Source of the DNA: an uncultured Eubacteriales bacterium
GTDB lineage: Bacteria > Bacillota > Clostridia > Christensenellales > Aristaeellaceae
Length of the DNA: 8,086 nucleotides
Direction of reading: 5' to 3'
NCBI GenBank assembly: GCA_900553315.1
Contig: USCW01000067.1
Span: forward strand, 1-8,086
In this document: positions 1 to 7,755 of the stretch, one piece after another
Layout: each line of letters begins with the position of its first letter
Numbering within the stretch: the first letter of the stretch is position 1
The notes under the pieces: model-generated
Told to the model about the DNA's origin: nothing
Seen by the model: only the letters and a program-made list of their open reading frames with translations
The model's database searches: none
Made by a program: the position numbers and the translations under genes

Positions 1-1460
1 GGAGAGGCGGCGGGAACGGGGACGGGGTGAATCAGCTGCTCGTAGAGGTTCAGGTACGCCTGAGACGAGTGCGCCCAGCTGTAATCCGCCGTCATGCCGC
101 GCTTTTGCAGCTTCCGCCAAACCGCCTTGTCCTCATGGTAATACTTCAGCGCACGCTCGATCACGTGCAGCATGTCGTGCGCATTGTAGTTGAAGAACGA
201 GAAGCCGTTGCCCTCGCCCGTGAACTCGTTGTAGCTCAACACCGTGTCGCGCAGACCGCCCGTCTCGCGCACGATCGGCACCGTGCCGTAGCGCAGCGCA
301 ATCAGCTGACTCAAGCCGCAGGGCTCAAACTGACTCGGCATCAGGAATAGATCGCAGCCGCCGTAAATCTGGTGCGCCAAGTCGTTGTCCATGGCGAAGC
401 GCGCTGCCACACGGCCGCGATACTCGCCCTCCGCCCAGCTGAACAGATTCACATACCGGCTGTCGCCCATGCCCAGCACCACCAGCTGCACATCCTGCTT
501 CATGATGTCGGCAATCACGTAATCCACCAGATCAAGACCCTTCTGATTGCTCAGACGGCCTACCATACCGATGATCGGCACATTGGGGTCAACCTTTAGT
601 CCCAGCTTCTCCTGCAAGGCTTTCTTGCAGACGGCCTTTCCAGCGAGGTCGTCCGGGGTATAGGTGGCTGCAAGATGCTTGTCCGTGGCGGGATTATAGT
701 CCACCACGTCAATGCCGTTCAGCAGCCCGTGCAGATCGTTTCTGCGGGCACGAAGCAGCCCATCAAGGCGCTCGCCGTAGTAGGCGGTCTGGATCTCCTC
801 GGCATAGGAGGGGCTCACGGTGGTGATAACGTCGCTGTACACCAGCGCCGCCTTCATATAATTAGCACAGCCGAAGCATTCCAGCTTGTCGTTCGTCCAC
901 AGGCTGTCGCCCAGTCCCAGCACGTCCTGCACCTCACGGATGCCGAAAATGCCCTGGTATTGCAGGTTGTGGATGGTGAACACGGTCTTGATGCCCGCAA
1001 AGAAGGGCAGGTGGGCATACTGAATTTTTAGCAGCGCGGGCACCATGCCGCTTTGCCAGTCATGGGCGTGGATCACGTCCGGCTGGAAGTCCAGCAGGGG
1101 CAGAGCGTTCAGCGCACCACGGCAGAAGAAACCGAATCGCTCGTATTCGTCGCCGCCAAGACCGTAAATATAGGGGCGGCCGAAGTAGTACTTGTTATCC
1201 ATGAAGTACCACGTAACGCCGTTCATTTCCAGCTTCTCGATGCCGCAATACTGCCGCCGCCAGCCCAACTGTACCTCAAAATCACACACATGGGTCAGCT
1301 GTTCCGTCCATTTCTGCGGAATGGCGCTGTACAGCGGCAGAATCACGCGCACGTCATGGCCCTGCGCCGCCAGCACGGGGGCGAGTGCGCCCACCACGTC
1401 CGCCAGTCCGCCGGTCTTGACAAATGGCACGCACTCCGAGGCTGTAAAGAGGATCTTCAT
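1..1460 (-). CDS. glgA: Glycogen synthase (ADP-glucose type, GT5), C-terminal end cut by window edge
   Basis: The enzyme transfers glucose from ADP-glucose to the non-reducing end of an alpha-1,4-glucan in the cytoplasm. The reading frame is open from ATG 1460 to the left edge (486 codons, no stop). GlgA proteins are usually about 480 residues, so only a few residues should be missing. Visible motifs are KTGGLADV at residues 15-22 (ADP-glucose binding lysine K15), HAHDWQ at 131-136 with D134, TIHNLQYQG at 162-170, NGID at 248-251, VGRLSNQKGLDL at 300-311 with R302 and K307, and FEPCGL at 378-383 with the conserved E379. These match the catalytic positions known from E. coli GlgA. The start is fixed by a strong AGGAGGTG at 1466-1473, five bases before the ATG. 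It is the last visible gene of the glg operon, separated from glgD by a repeat-filled 347-bp gap. I saw no convincing promoter of its own. The next operon gene (often glgP) would lie outside the window. Confidence 0.97.
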   Translation of the reverse strand, partial: MKILFTASECVPFVKTGGLADVVGALAPVLAAQGHDVRVILPLYSAIPQKWTEQLTHVCDFEVQLGWRRQYCGIEKLEMNGVTWYFMDNKYYFGRPYIYGLGGDEYERFGFFCRGALNALPLLDFQPDVIHAHDWQSGMVPALLKIQYAHLPFFAGIKTVFTIHNLQYQGIFGIREVQDVLGLGDSLWTNDKLECFGCANYMKAALVYSDVITTVSPSYAEEIQTAYYGERLDGLLRARRNDLHGLLNGIDVVDYNPATDKHLAATYTPDDLAGKAVCKKALQEKLGLKVDPNVPIIGMVGRLSNQKGLDLVDYVIADIMKQDVQLVVLGMGDSRYVNLFSWAEGEYRGRVAARFAMDNDLAHQIYGGCDLFLMPSQFEPCGLSQLIALRYGTVPIVRETGGLRDTVLSYNEFTGEGNGFSFFNYNAHDMLHVIERALKYYHEDKAVWRKLQKRGMTADYSWAHSSQAYLNLYEQLIHPVPVPAAS

Positions 1461-1491
1461 AAAAACACCTCCTGAAAATAGATACATAGAT

Positions 1492-1531
1492 GCGAGGGAG
1501 GCCGCTTCTGTGCCAGAAACGCCTCCCTCGC
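1492..1531. repeat. Strong hairpin just upstream of glgA
   Basis: A perfect 11-bp inverted repeat (GCGAGGGAGGC at 1492-1502, GCCTCCCTCGC at 1521-1531) encloses a second 5-bp stem (TTCTG 1506-1510, CAGAA 1514-1518) with a 3-nt loop. In the glgA transcript it would end about 18 nt upstream of the Shine-Dalgarno sequence. No uridine tract follows on either strand, so it is not a standard intrinsic terminator. It may stabilise or mark a processed 5' end of glgA mRNA, or be part of a dispersed repeat. The structure is seen directly; its role is inferred. Confidence 0.7.
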
Positions 1532-1534
1532 GCT

Positions 1535-1641
1535 CCCTCCCGAAGAGCGGAGGGTGTGTTCCTTGTGAGCATTTATTCTGCCTGACCGTTGGGGAGGACG
1601 GCGCGCAAGGGTACGCCGAAGCTCTGCTGTGTCAGGGAGAA
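1535..1641. repeat. Further inverted repeats in the glgD-glgA gap
   Basis: Two more potential stems lie between the glgA-proximal hairpin and the large palindrome. The first is CCCTCC 1535-1540 with GGAGGG 1549-1554 (8-nt loop). The second is TTCTGCCTGAC 1576-1586 with GTCAGGGAGAA 1631-1641, a 10-of-11 match, enclosing a 5-bp inner stem (CGGCG 1599-1603, CGCCG 1614-1618). No gene with a credible ribosome binding site was found here. Together with the flanking elements they make the whole gap structured. Individually they are weaker than the flanking repeats. Confidence 0.45.
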
Positions 1642-1644
1642 GGT

Positions 1645-1810
1645 TAGGACAATACCGCATAATTCGTTGGCAGCGTAGGCGATGCCTTTTCCGCCATCTG
1701 CTGCTGGCAGATTTTTCGATTTACCTCCAGTAAACCTTCAAAATCTGCCATTGCATCTGACGAAAAATTCATTCGCCTCCGCACCAACTCATTTGTGCGG
1801 TATTGCCTTA
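1645..1810. repeat. ~166-bp imperfect palindromic element (MITE/REP-like)
   Basis: The two halves are imperfect reverse complements around a single centre near 1727/1728. Perfect blocks are CAATACCGCA 1650-1659 with TGCGGTATTG 1796-1805, and TGGCAGATTTT 1705-1715 with AAAATCTGCCA 1740-1750. Between them, shorter matches such as GTTGG 1666-1670 with CCAAC 1784-1788, and TAGGCGATG with CATTCGCCT, keep the arms aligned. Both perfect pairs have exactly the same midpoint, which argues for one long palindrome rather than chance stems. Its right end, TTA 1808-1810, is the glgD stop codon read on the minus strand. I recall similar sequences as dispersed intergenic repeats in gut Clostridia, but cannot confirm this here. 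It encodes no transposase, so if mobile it would depend on one elsewhere. Confidence 0.7.
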
Positions 1811-2923
1811 GATCACTACGTTCTTGGCAATGACGATCGGGTACGCCGCAGGGCCAATCAGCCTTGCGTTGCGCTTGATGACCGCCTGCTTGTCCAGAAT
1901 GCAGTTTTCAATATACGCCCCGGAATGCACCTGACCGTCCTGCATGATCACGCAGTTCTTGACGTACGCGTCAGGCGCAATGCGCACGCCGCGGAACAGG
2001 ATGGAGTTCTCCACCTTGCCCTCGACCACGCAGCCGTCCGCCACCAGACTGTTGGAAATTTCTACGTTGTCGCCGTAGTGGGCGGGCATCTCGTCGCGCA
2101 CCTTGGTGTATACCGGCAGGGAGAACAAATCCTTGCGGGTGGCGGTGTCCAGAATGTCCATGTTGAAGCGGAAATAGCTCTGCACGGAGTCCATGCGCCA
2201 GCAGCGGCCCTTGTATTCGTAAGCGCTGACGCGGGCGTTGTCGTCCCGCACCATCTTCAGCACCATATCCTTGGTGAACTCATGCAGCCCGTGAGACGCG
2301 CCGCGATCCACCAACGTGCGGAGCAGCTCGCGCTTGAGCACGAACACCTCCATGGAGGTATTGGTGGTATTGGGGTGGGTAGGATGTACTTCAATGTCCG
2401 TTACCAGGTTCTCATCGTTGACGGTCAGGTAATAGCCATACTCGTCGCGCACCATGGAGGGATCCTTGGTGTACATGATGGTAATGTCCGCGCCGCTGTC
2501 AATATGGTGCTGCACGAAATCATCGAAGTCGCAGTTATAGATGATGTTGGAGTTGCTGAGGATCAGATACTCCTGCTTGCTGCGGCCCAGATAGCTGCTG
2601 TTGGAGCGCAGCGCGTCCAGCAAACCGTTGTACACGCCCACATTCTCGCGGGTCAGGAAGGGGGGCAGAATGATAAGACCGTTGTTCTTGCTGTGCAGAT
2701 CCCATTCCTTGCCGCTGCCCAGATGATCCATCAGGCTGTGGTAGTTCTTCTGCATGATAACGCCAACATTGCGGATGCCGCTGTTCACCATGCTGGAAAC
2801 AAGAAAGTCGATCACGCGGTACCGTCCGGCTACGGGCAGAGCGGCGATGGCGCGGGTCATGGTCAGTTCGCGGAGGCGGGCGTCGCTCTCGCCGGTATAA
2901 ATTACGCCCATCACATCTTTCAT
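1808..2923 (-). CDS. glgD: GlgD, regulatory-type ADP-glucose pyrophosphorylase subunit
   Basis: This is a GlgC paralogue of 371 residues, thought in Firmicutes to associate with GlgC in a heteromeric ADP-glucose pyrophosphorylase and modulate its activity. It keeps the fold: a nucleotidyltransferase domain (about residues 1-250; LPVAGRYRVIDF at 29-40, NSGI at 47-50) and a C-terminal left-handed beta-helix of hexapeptide repeats (about 284-371). The catalytic signatures are degenerate. The GGxGxRL loop of GlgC is replaced by TGESDARL (10-17), and the SGDH motif bearing the catalytic aspartate is replaced by SNSNI (123-127). The start at ATG 2923 is preferred because AAAGGA at 2933-2938 lies nine bases before it. 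An in-frame ATG at 2932 touches that site directly, and a TTG at 2941 lies upstream of it. It follows glgC after 45 bp. Its stop codon lies at the end of a palindromic repeat. Confidence 0.93.
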   Translation of the reverse strand: MKDVMGVIYTGESDARLRELTMTRAIAALPVAGRYRVIDFLVSSMVNSGIRNVGVIMQKNYHSLMDHLGSGKEWDLHSKNNGLIILPPFLTRENVGVYNGLLDALRSNSSYLGRSKQEYLILSNSNIIYNCDFDDFVQHHIDSGADITIMYTKDPSMVRDEYGYYLTVNDENLVTDIEVHPTHPNTTNTSMEVFVLKRELLRTLVDRGASHGLHEFTKDMVLKMVRDDNARVSAYEYKGRCWRMDSVQSYFRFNMDILDTATRKDLFSLPVYTKVRDEMPAHYGDNVEISNSLVADGCVVEGKVENSILFRGVRIAPDAYVKNCVIMQDGQVHSGAYIENCILDKQAVIKRNARLIGPAAYPIVIAKNVVI

Positions 2924-2932
2924 GGTGTTCAT

Positions 2933-2938
2933 TCCTTT
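2933..2938 (-). promoter_or_regulatory. glgD ribosome binding site that decides the start
   Basis: AAAGGA on the minus strand. It stands nine bases from ATG 2923 (protein beginning MKDVMGVI), zero bases from ATG 2932, and just inside a TTG at 2941. Spacing therefore favours 2923. Confidence 0.6.
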
Positions 2939-2968
2939 CAAGTCATGTTTCGGGTCGTCCGGGGGATG

Positions 2969-4168
2969 TCAGTCCGCTTTGGGCTCGGCGAAGGTGGTTT
3001 CGTCCACCTGCTGACCGGCGGCAACCTGAACGCCGGCAGGCAGCGTCACGTTCTGCCCCACCACGGCAATGTCGCCCGCTTCCTCGCCGACGAAAGCGCC
3101 AGGGCCGACCACGGCGTTCTCTGCCAGAATGGCACGCCGCACGACTGCGCCCCGATGAATGACCGCGCCGGGCATGACAACGCTGTCCTGCACGTTCGCG
3201 CCTTCTTCCACCGTCACGCCCGCGAACAGCACGGAGTGCTTCACCGTACCGAAAACCTCGCTGCCTTCAGCAATCAGGCTGTCGCTGACCGTCGCGCCCT
3301 TGGCGATATAGTGGGGAGCCATGCCGGGATTCCGGGCATAAATGCGCCACTTCTTGTCATGCAGGTCGATGGGCATGGGCGTGGCTAGCAGATCCATATT
3401 GGCTTCCCACAGGCTCTCGATGGTGCCTACGTCCTTCCAGTAGCCCTCGAAGTTATAGGCACACAAGACTTGATGATCAGCCAGCATGGCGGGGATAATG
3501 TTCTTGCCGAAGTCGTTGCTGCTCTTCTTGTTTTCCTCGTCGGCAATGAGGTATTGGCGCAGCTTTGCCCAAGTGAAGATATACACGCCCATGGAGGCCT
3601 TGTTGGATTTGGGGTTCTTGGGCTTTTCCTCAAACTCGACAATGCGGTCGTCCGCGTCGGTGTTCATGATGCCGAAGCGGCTGGCCTCGGCCCACGGCAC
3701 CTCGCGCACGGCGATGGTCGCGTCCGCACCGTGGCGAACGTGGAAATTCAGCATGGCGTTGTAGTCCATTTTATAGATGTGGTCGCCGCTGAGAATCAGC
3801 ACATATTCGGGGCTGTACTGCTCGATAAAGGCCATGTTCTGGTAAATGGCGTTGGCGGTGCCGCGATACCATTCGCCGCTCTTGCCCTTCTGATAGGGGG
3901 GGAGCACAAATACGCCGCCGTTGGTCAGGTCCAGATCCCACGGTGCGCCGCTGCCGATATAGGCGTTCAGCTCTAAGGGTTGATACTGGGTCAGCACGCC
4001 CACAACGTCAATGCCGCTGTTGGTGCAGTTGGACAGGGGAAAGTCGATGATGCGGTACTTTCCGCCGTAGGGGACGGCGGGCTTGGCCACGTTCTTGGTC
4101 AGAATACCCAGGCGGCTTCCCTGACCGCCGGCCAGCAGCATGGCCACACAGTTTTTCTTCCTCAGCAT
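2969..4168 (-). CDS. glgC: Glucose-1-phosphate adenylyltransferase (ADP-glucose pyrophosphorylase), catalytic subunit
   Basis: It catalyses ATP + glucose-1-phosphate to ADP-glucose + pyrophosphate, the committed and normally allosterically controlled step of bacterial glycogen synthesis. The protein is 399 residues, in the normal range. Key motifs are intact: GGQGSRLGILTKNVAKPAVP at 14-33 (nucleotide-binding loop), YRIIDFPLSNCTNSGI at 38-53, WYRGTANAI at 100-108, SGDHIYKMDY at 127-136 with catalytic-type D129, FEEKP at 179-183 with the glucose-1-phosphate lysine K182, and WKDVGT at 244-249. A C-terminal hexapeptide-repeat domain spans about 287-385. ATG 4168 is chosen because homology begins there (MLRKKNCVAMLLAGGQ) and AAAGGAG lies 11 bases upstream. 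The frame stays open further 5' to 4396, but that part overlaps the end of glgB and does not resemble the family. It lies 118 bp after glgB and 45 bp before glgD. Confidence 0.97.
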   Translation of the reverse strand: MLRKKNCVAMLLAGGQGSRLGILTKNVAKPAVPYGGKYRIIDFPLSNCTNSGIDVVGVLTQYQPLELNAYIGSGAPWDLDLTNGGVFVLPPYQKGKSGEWYRGTANAIYQNMAFIEQYSPEYVLILSGDHIYKMDYNAMLNFHVRHGADATIAVREVPWAEASRFGIMNTDADDRIVEFEEKPKNPKSNKASMGVYIFTWAKLRQYLIADEENKKSSNDFGKNIIPAMLADHQVLCAYNFEGYWKDVGTIESLWEANMDLLATPMPIDLHDKKWRIYARNPGMAPHYIAKGATVSDSLIAEGSEVFGTVKHSVLFAGVTVEEGANVQDSVVMPGAVIHRGAVVRRAILAENAVVGPGAFVGEEAGDIAVVGQNVTLPAGVQVAAGQQVDETTFAEPKAD

Positions 4169-4255
4169 GGGGGTACACGCTCCTTTATCGTATAGATGTC
4201 GGCCTGCGGCGCTTCCAAGGGAGCGAAAGCAGGTCGCGGAAAGAACCGAATCTAT

Positions 4256-4280
4256 GCAATGCCCCAAAGGGGCAGATTGC
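4256..4280. repeat. Hairpin in glgB-glgC intergenic region
   Basis: GCAATGCCCC (4256-4265) pairs with GGGGC (4269-4273) and ATTGC (4276-4280), giving a 10-bp stem with a two-base bulge and an AAA loop. In the minus-strand transcript it begins six bases after the glgB stop codon. The sequence after it has scattered T residues but no real T-tract, so it is more likely a processing/stability hairpin or a leaky terminator setting the glgB to glgCDA ratio than a full terminator. The role is inferred. Confidence 0.5.
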
Positions 4281-4286
4281 CGATGC

Positions 4287-6281
<1,995 letters not shown>

Positions 6282-6341
6282 GGACTCACCTGCTTTCTAT
6301 GGGTGTTTTCCCGGATAAACGAATCATTCCTCTCGTATACT

Positions 6342-6371
6342 ATTGTAAACACATATACGGTATTCCGTCAA
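6342..6371 (-). promoter_or_regulatory. Predicted sigma-A promoter of the glgBCDA operon
   Basis: On the minus strand there is TTGACG (-35, 6366-6371), an 18-bp spacer, and TACAAT (-10, 6342-6347). Each hexamer is one mismatch from consensus. Transcription should start near 6335, giving a leader of about 54 nt to glgB. A very A/T-rich stretch upstream (6378-6410) could act as an UP element. In B. subtilis the glg operon is reported to be transcribed by sigma-E. The spacer and -10 area here contain GTATA-like sequences, but the sigma-A match is clearly better. Confidence 0.7.
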
Positions 6372-6387
6372 GGCAAAACCAAGTTTT

Positions 6388-6406
6388 TTTTCAAAAATTT
6401 TGAAAA
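6388..6406. promoter_or_regulatory. 19-bp perfect A/T palindrome behind the glg promoter (possible operator or UP element)
   Basis: TTTTCAAAA-A-TTTTGAAAA has 9-bp arms around one central base, roughly 53 to 71 bases upstream of the predicted glg start. The perfect symmetry suggests a dimeric DNA-binding protein, but an A-tract UP element would look similar. No regulator family can be named. Confidence 0.4.
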
Positions 6407-6408
6407 CA

Positions 6409-6423
6409 CAAACGATGCGTTTG
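6409..6423. promoter_or_regulatory. 15-bp palindrome CAAACG-ATG-CGTTTG (possible operator)
   Basis: Perfect 6-bp arms around a 3-bp centre lie two bases beyond the neighbouring A/T palindrome. It resembles a small operator for a dimeric regulator, but does not match the B. subtilis CcpA cre consensus well. It lies between the glg promoter and spoIID and could serve either gene set. Function is unknown. Confidence 0.35.
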
Positions 6424-6481
6424 GGCCTTGAACGGTTGTGATGCGGGATGAAAATGTCACAATTTAGACAATTTTTCGGGC

Positions 6482-6511
6482 GCATTGCACCATGCAGTCG
6501 TGCATAGCGTA
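6482..6511 (+). promoter_or_regulatory. Weak candidate sigma-E promoter for spoIID
   Basis: GCATTGC (6482-6488), a 14-bp spacer, and CATAGCGTA (6503-6511) have the spacing of a mother-cell sigma-E promoter. The -10 keeps CATA and the final TA of the CATACA-TA type, and the -35 keeps only GCAT. spoIID is sigma-E dependent in B. subtilis. The match is partial, so this is only a best guess; the real promoter may be elsewhere in 6424-6600. Confidence 0.25.
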
Positions 6512-6551
6512 GAGGGAGCGGGGACTTCGCGCTGTGCATGAAGGACTGCAT
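6492..6551. repeat. 60-nt long-stem inverted repeat upstream of spoIID
   Basis: ATGCAGTC (6492-6499) is perfectly complementary to GACTGCAT (6544-6551). Inside it, GTGCATAGCG (6500-6509) pairs with CGCTGTGCAT (6530-6539) with two G-U pairs. The two stems stack apart from a 4-nt bulge (6540-6543), giving an 18-bp stem with a 20-nt loop. No T-tract follows on either strand, so it is not an ordinary terminator. It could be a leader RNA structure, a small RNA, or a dispersed repeat. No riboswitch family is recognised. Confidence 0.5.
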
Positions 6552-6620
6552 AATTGATAAAAACGTGACGAAAAAGACGAACGATCAGAGAGAAAAAAGA
6601 AGAAACGGAGGGATGCTTTG

Positions 6621-7688
6621 ATGCGAAGACAGGGGAGAAGCCGCCGGGCGGCGGGCTTGCTGCTGGTTTTGGCGCTGCTATGGACGCTGCTGGGAGCGCC
6701 GCTGACAGGTGCGGAATGGGCCGGTATCCCAGCGAGATTGCAGCGGAGCTGGCGGCAGCTTCCATCCTATATGGTTCGAGTAGCCACATTGTGGTTCGAC
6801 GCGGCGCAGGGCGCACAGGCGGAGGAAACGATCCTGACCCTACGGGTCTACGACACGGAGGCCGGTGCGGTGCGTCTGCTGCCGCTGGAAGCGTATGTCG
6901 TGGGCGTGGTGGCGGCGGAGATGCCCGCCTCGTGGCCGCCGGAGGCACTGGCCTGTCAGGCCATTGCGGCCCGCACACGGGCGGTTGGCAGCAGCGCCGT
7001 CTATGGCGGCAATGGCTGTGCCATGCATCCTGAAGCCGACGTATGCACGGACAGCACCTGCTGTCAGGGCTGGCTGAGTCCGGAGGCACGCAAGGCAAGC
7101 TGGGGCGATGGGGCGCTTCCCTGCGAAAAGCGGGTGCGTCAGGCTGTCTCGGCTACGGCAGGACAGGTGCTGACCTATGACGGTGCGCCCATCGAGGTGC
7201 TGTATCATGCATCCTCCGGCGGGCAGACGGAGGACGCAGCAGAGGTCTTTGCCATGCGCGTACCGTATCTGCAAAGCGTCGCCAGCCCCGGGGAAGAAGG
7301 TTACAATGGCTATGCCCGGGAGCAGCGTTTCACCCTGACCGAAGCTGCCGCGAAGCTGTCGGAGGCTTTTCCGGACAGCGGCGTGGAGGCGGACACCCTG
7401 CCTGCCCAATTGGAACTGCTGGCCTTGACGGACACGGGCCGCGTGAAGGAGATGCGCGTGGGCAGCGTCACGGCGACGGGGCGGGATGTGCGTCAGGCGC
7501 TGGGGCTGCGCAGCACGATGTTCACATGGGAATGTCAGGGAAAGGAGATCATTTTCTCCGTGCGGGGTTATGGGCACGGCGTGGGCATGAGTCAGGCGGG
7601 CGCTTGTGCCATGGCGGCGGCTGGAGCCGCTTATGAAGAAATTCTTGCGCACTATTATCCCGGAACCACATTGACAACGGTGAAATAA
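6621..7688 (+). CDS. spoIID: Stage II sporulation protein D, engulfment lytic transglycosylase
   Basis: SpoIID cleaves peptidoglycan glycan strands during engulfment of the forespore, anchored in the mother-cell membrane with SpoIIM and SpoIIP. The 355-residue protein has a basic start and one hydrophobic segment (about 11-28) acting as a membrane anchor. The catalytic domain then carries LEAYVVGVVAAEMPASWPPE at 89-108, with the conserved glutamate E100 in the EMP motif. It continues with EALACQAIAARTRAV (108-122), HASSGGQT (196-203) and the C-terminal signature GYGHGVGMSQAGA (316-328). A Cys/His-rich stretch (C133, H136, C142, C147, C148) lies where a zinc site is described for the C. difficile protein. 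ATG 6621 is used: GGAGGG at 6607-6612 gives eight-base spacing, whereas the in-frame TTG at 6618 would be five. It is divergent from the glycogen operon and 67 bp upstream of a spoIIQ-like gene. Confidence 0.95.
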   Translation: MRRQGRSRRAAGLLLVLALLWTLLGAPLTGAEWAGIPARLQRSWRQLPSYMVRVATLWFDAAQGAQAEETILTLRVYDTEAGAVRLLPLEAYVVGVVAAEMPASWPPEALACQAIAARTRAVGSSAVYGGNGCAMHPEADVCTDSTCCQGWLSPEARKASWGDGALPCEKRVRQAVSATAGQVLTYDGAPIEVLYHASSGGQTEDAAEVFAMRVPYLQSVASPGEEGYNGYAREQRFTLTEAAAKLSEAFPDSGVEADTLPAQLELLALTDTGRVKEMRVGSVTATGRDVRQALGLRSTMFTWECQGKEIIFSVRGYGHGVGMSQAGACAMAAAGAAYEEILAHYYPGTTLTTVK

Positions 7689-7689
7689 C

Positions 7690-7738
7690 GGAAGTTCCTT
7701 CGCACCGCATACTGCCTCCGTGTTGCGGTTATACTTCC
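7690..7738. repeat. Nested inverted repeats between spoIID and spoIIQ
   Basis: GGAAGT 7690-7695 pairs with ACTTCC 7733-7738, and inside it ACCGCA 7704-7709 pairs with TGCGGT 7724-7729. The outer stem begins two bases after the spoIID stop codon. There is no T-tract. It may weakly limit readthrough from spoIID; it overlaps the predicted forespore promoter. Confidence 0.35.
7707..7736 (+). promoter_or_regulatory. Candidate sigma-F (forespore) promoter for the spoIIQ-like gene
   Basis: GCATA (7707-7711), a 15-bp spacer, and GGTTATACTT (7727-7736) fit the B. subtilis sigma-F pattern of GYATA, 15 bp, GG-N-N-A-N-A-N-T. spoIIQ is a sigma-F gene in B. subtilis whereas spoIID is sigma-E dependent, so a forespore promoter is expected exactly here. 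A start near 7742 would leave a leader of only about 14 nt with the ribosome binding site (ACGGAGG, 7744-7750) almost at the 5' end. That is tight but possible. Confidence 0.5.
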
Positions 7739-7755
7739 CGATGACGGAGGTTGCC

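Noticed and set aside
1492..1554. glgA-leader hairpins as an intrinsic terminator
   Set aside because: Neither strand carries a T-tract after the stems, and glgA with a strong ribosome binding site follows immediately.
1457..1660. Small minus-strand open frame in the glgD-glgA gap
   Set aside because: It runs through the inverted repeats, has no good ribosome binding site, resembles no family, and ends inside the start of glgA.
1682..3388. Long plus-strand open frame (568 codons) opposite glgD and the end of glgC
   Set aside because: It is antisense to two clearly recognised genes, has a His/Val/Ala-rich composition typical of a shadow frame in GC-rich DNA, and resembles no family.
6383..6397. 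Run of eight T residues as a possible terminator on the plus strand
   Set aside because: No GC-rich hairpin precedes it and no plus-strand gene ends nearby. It is better explained as part of the A/T-rich region behind the glg promoter.
6549..6557. CATAATTGA as a sigma-E -10 for spoIID
   Set aside because: Nothing like a sigma-E -35 lies 13-15 bases upstream; that region is GC-rich.
6457..7098. 213-codon minus-strand frame opposite the start of spoIID
   Set aside because: It is Pro/Arg/Ser-rich antisense of a well-supported gene, with no family match and no translation signals.
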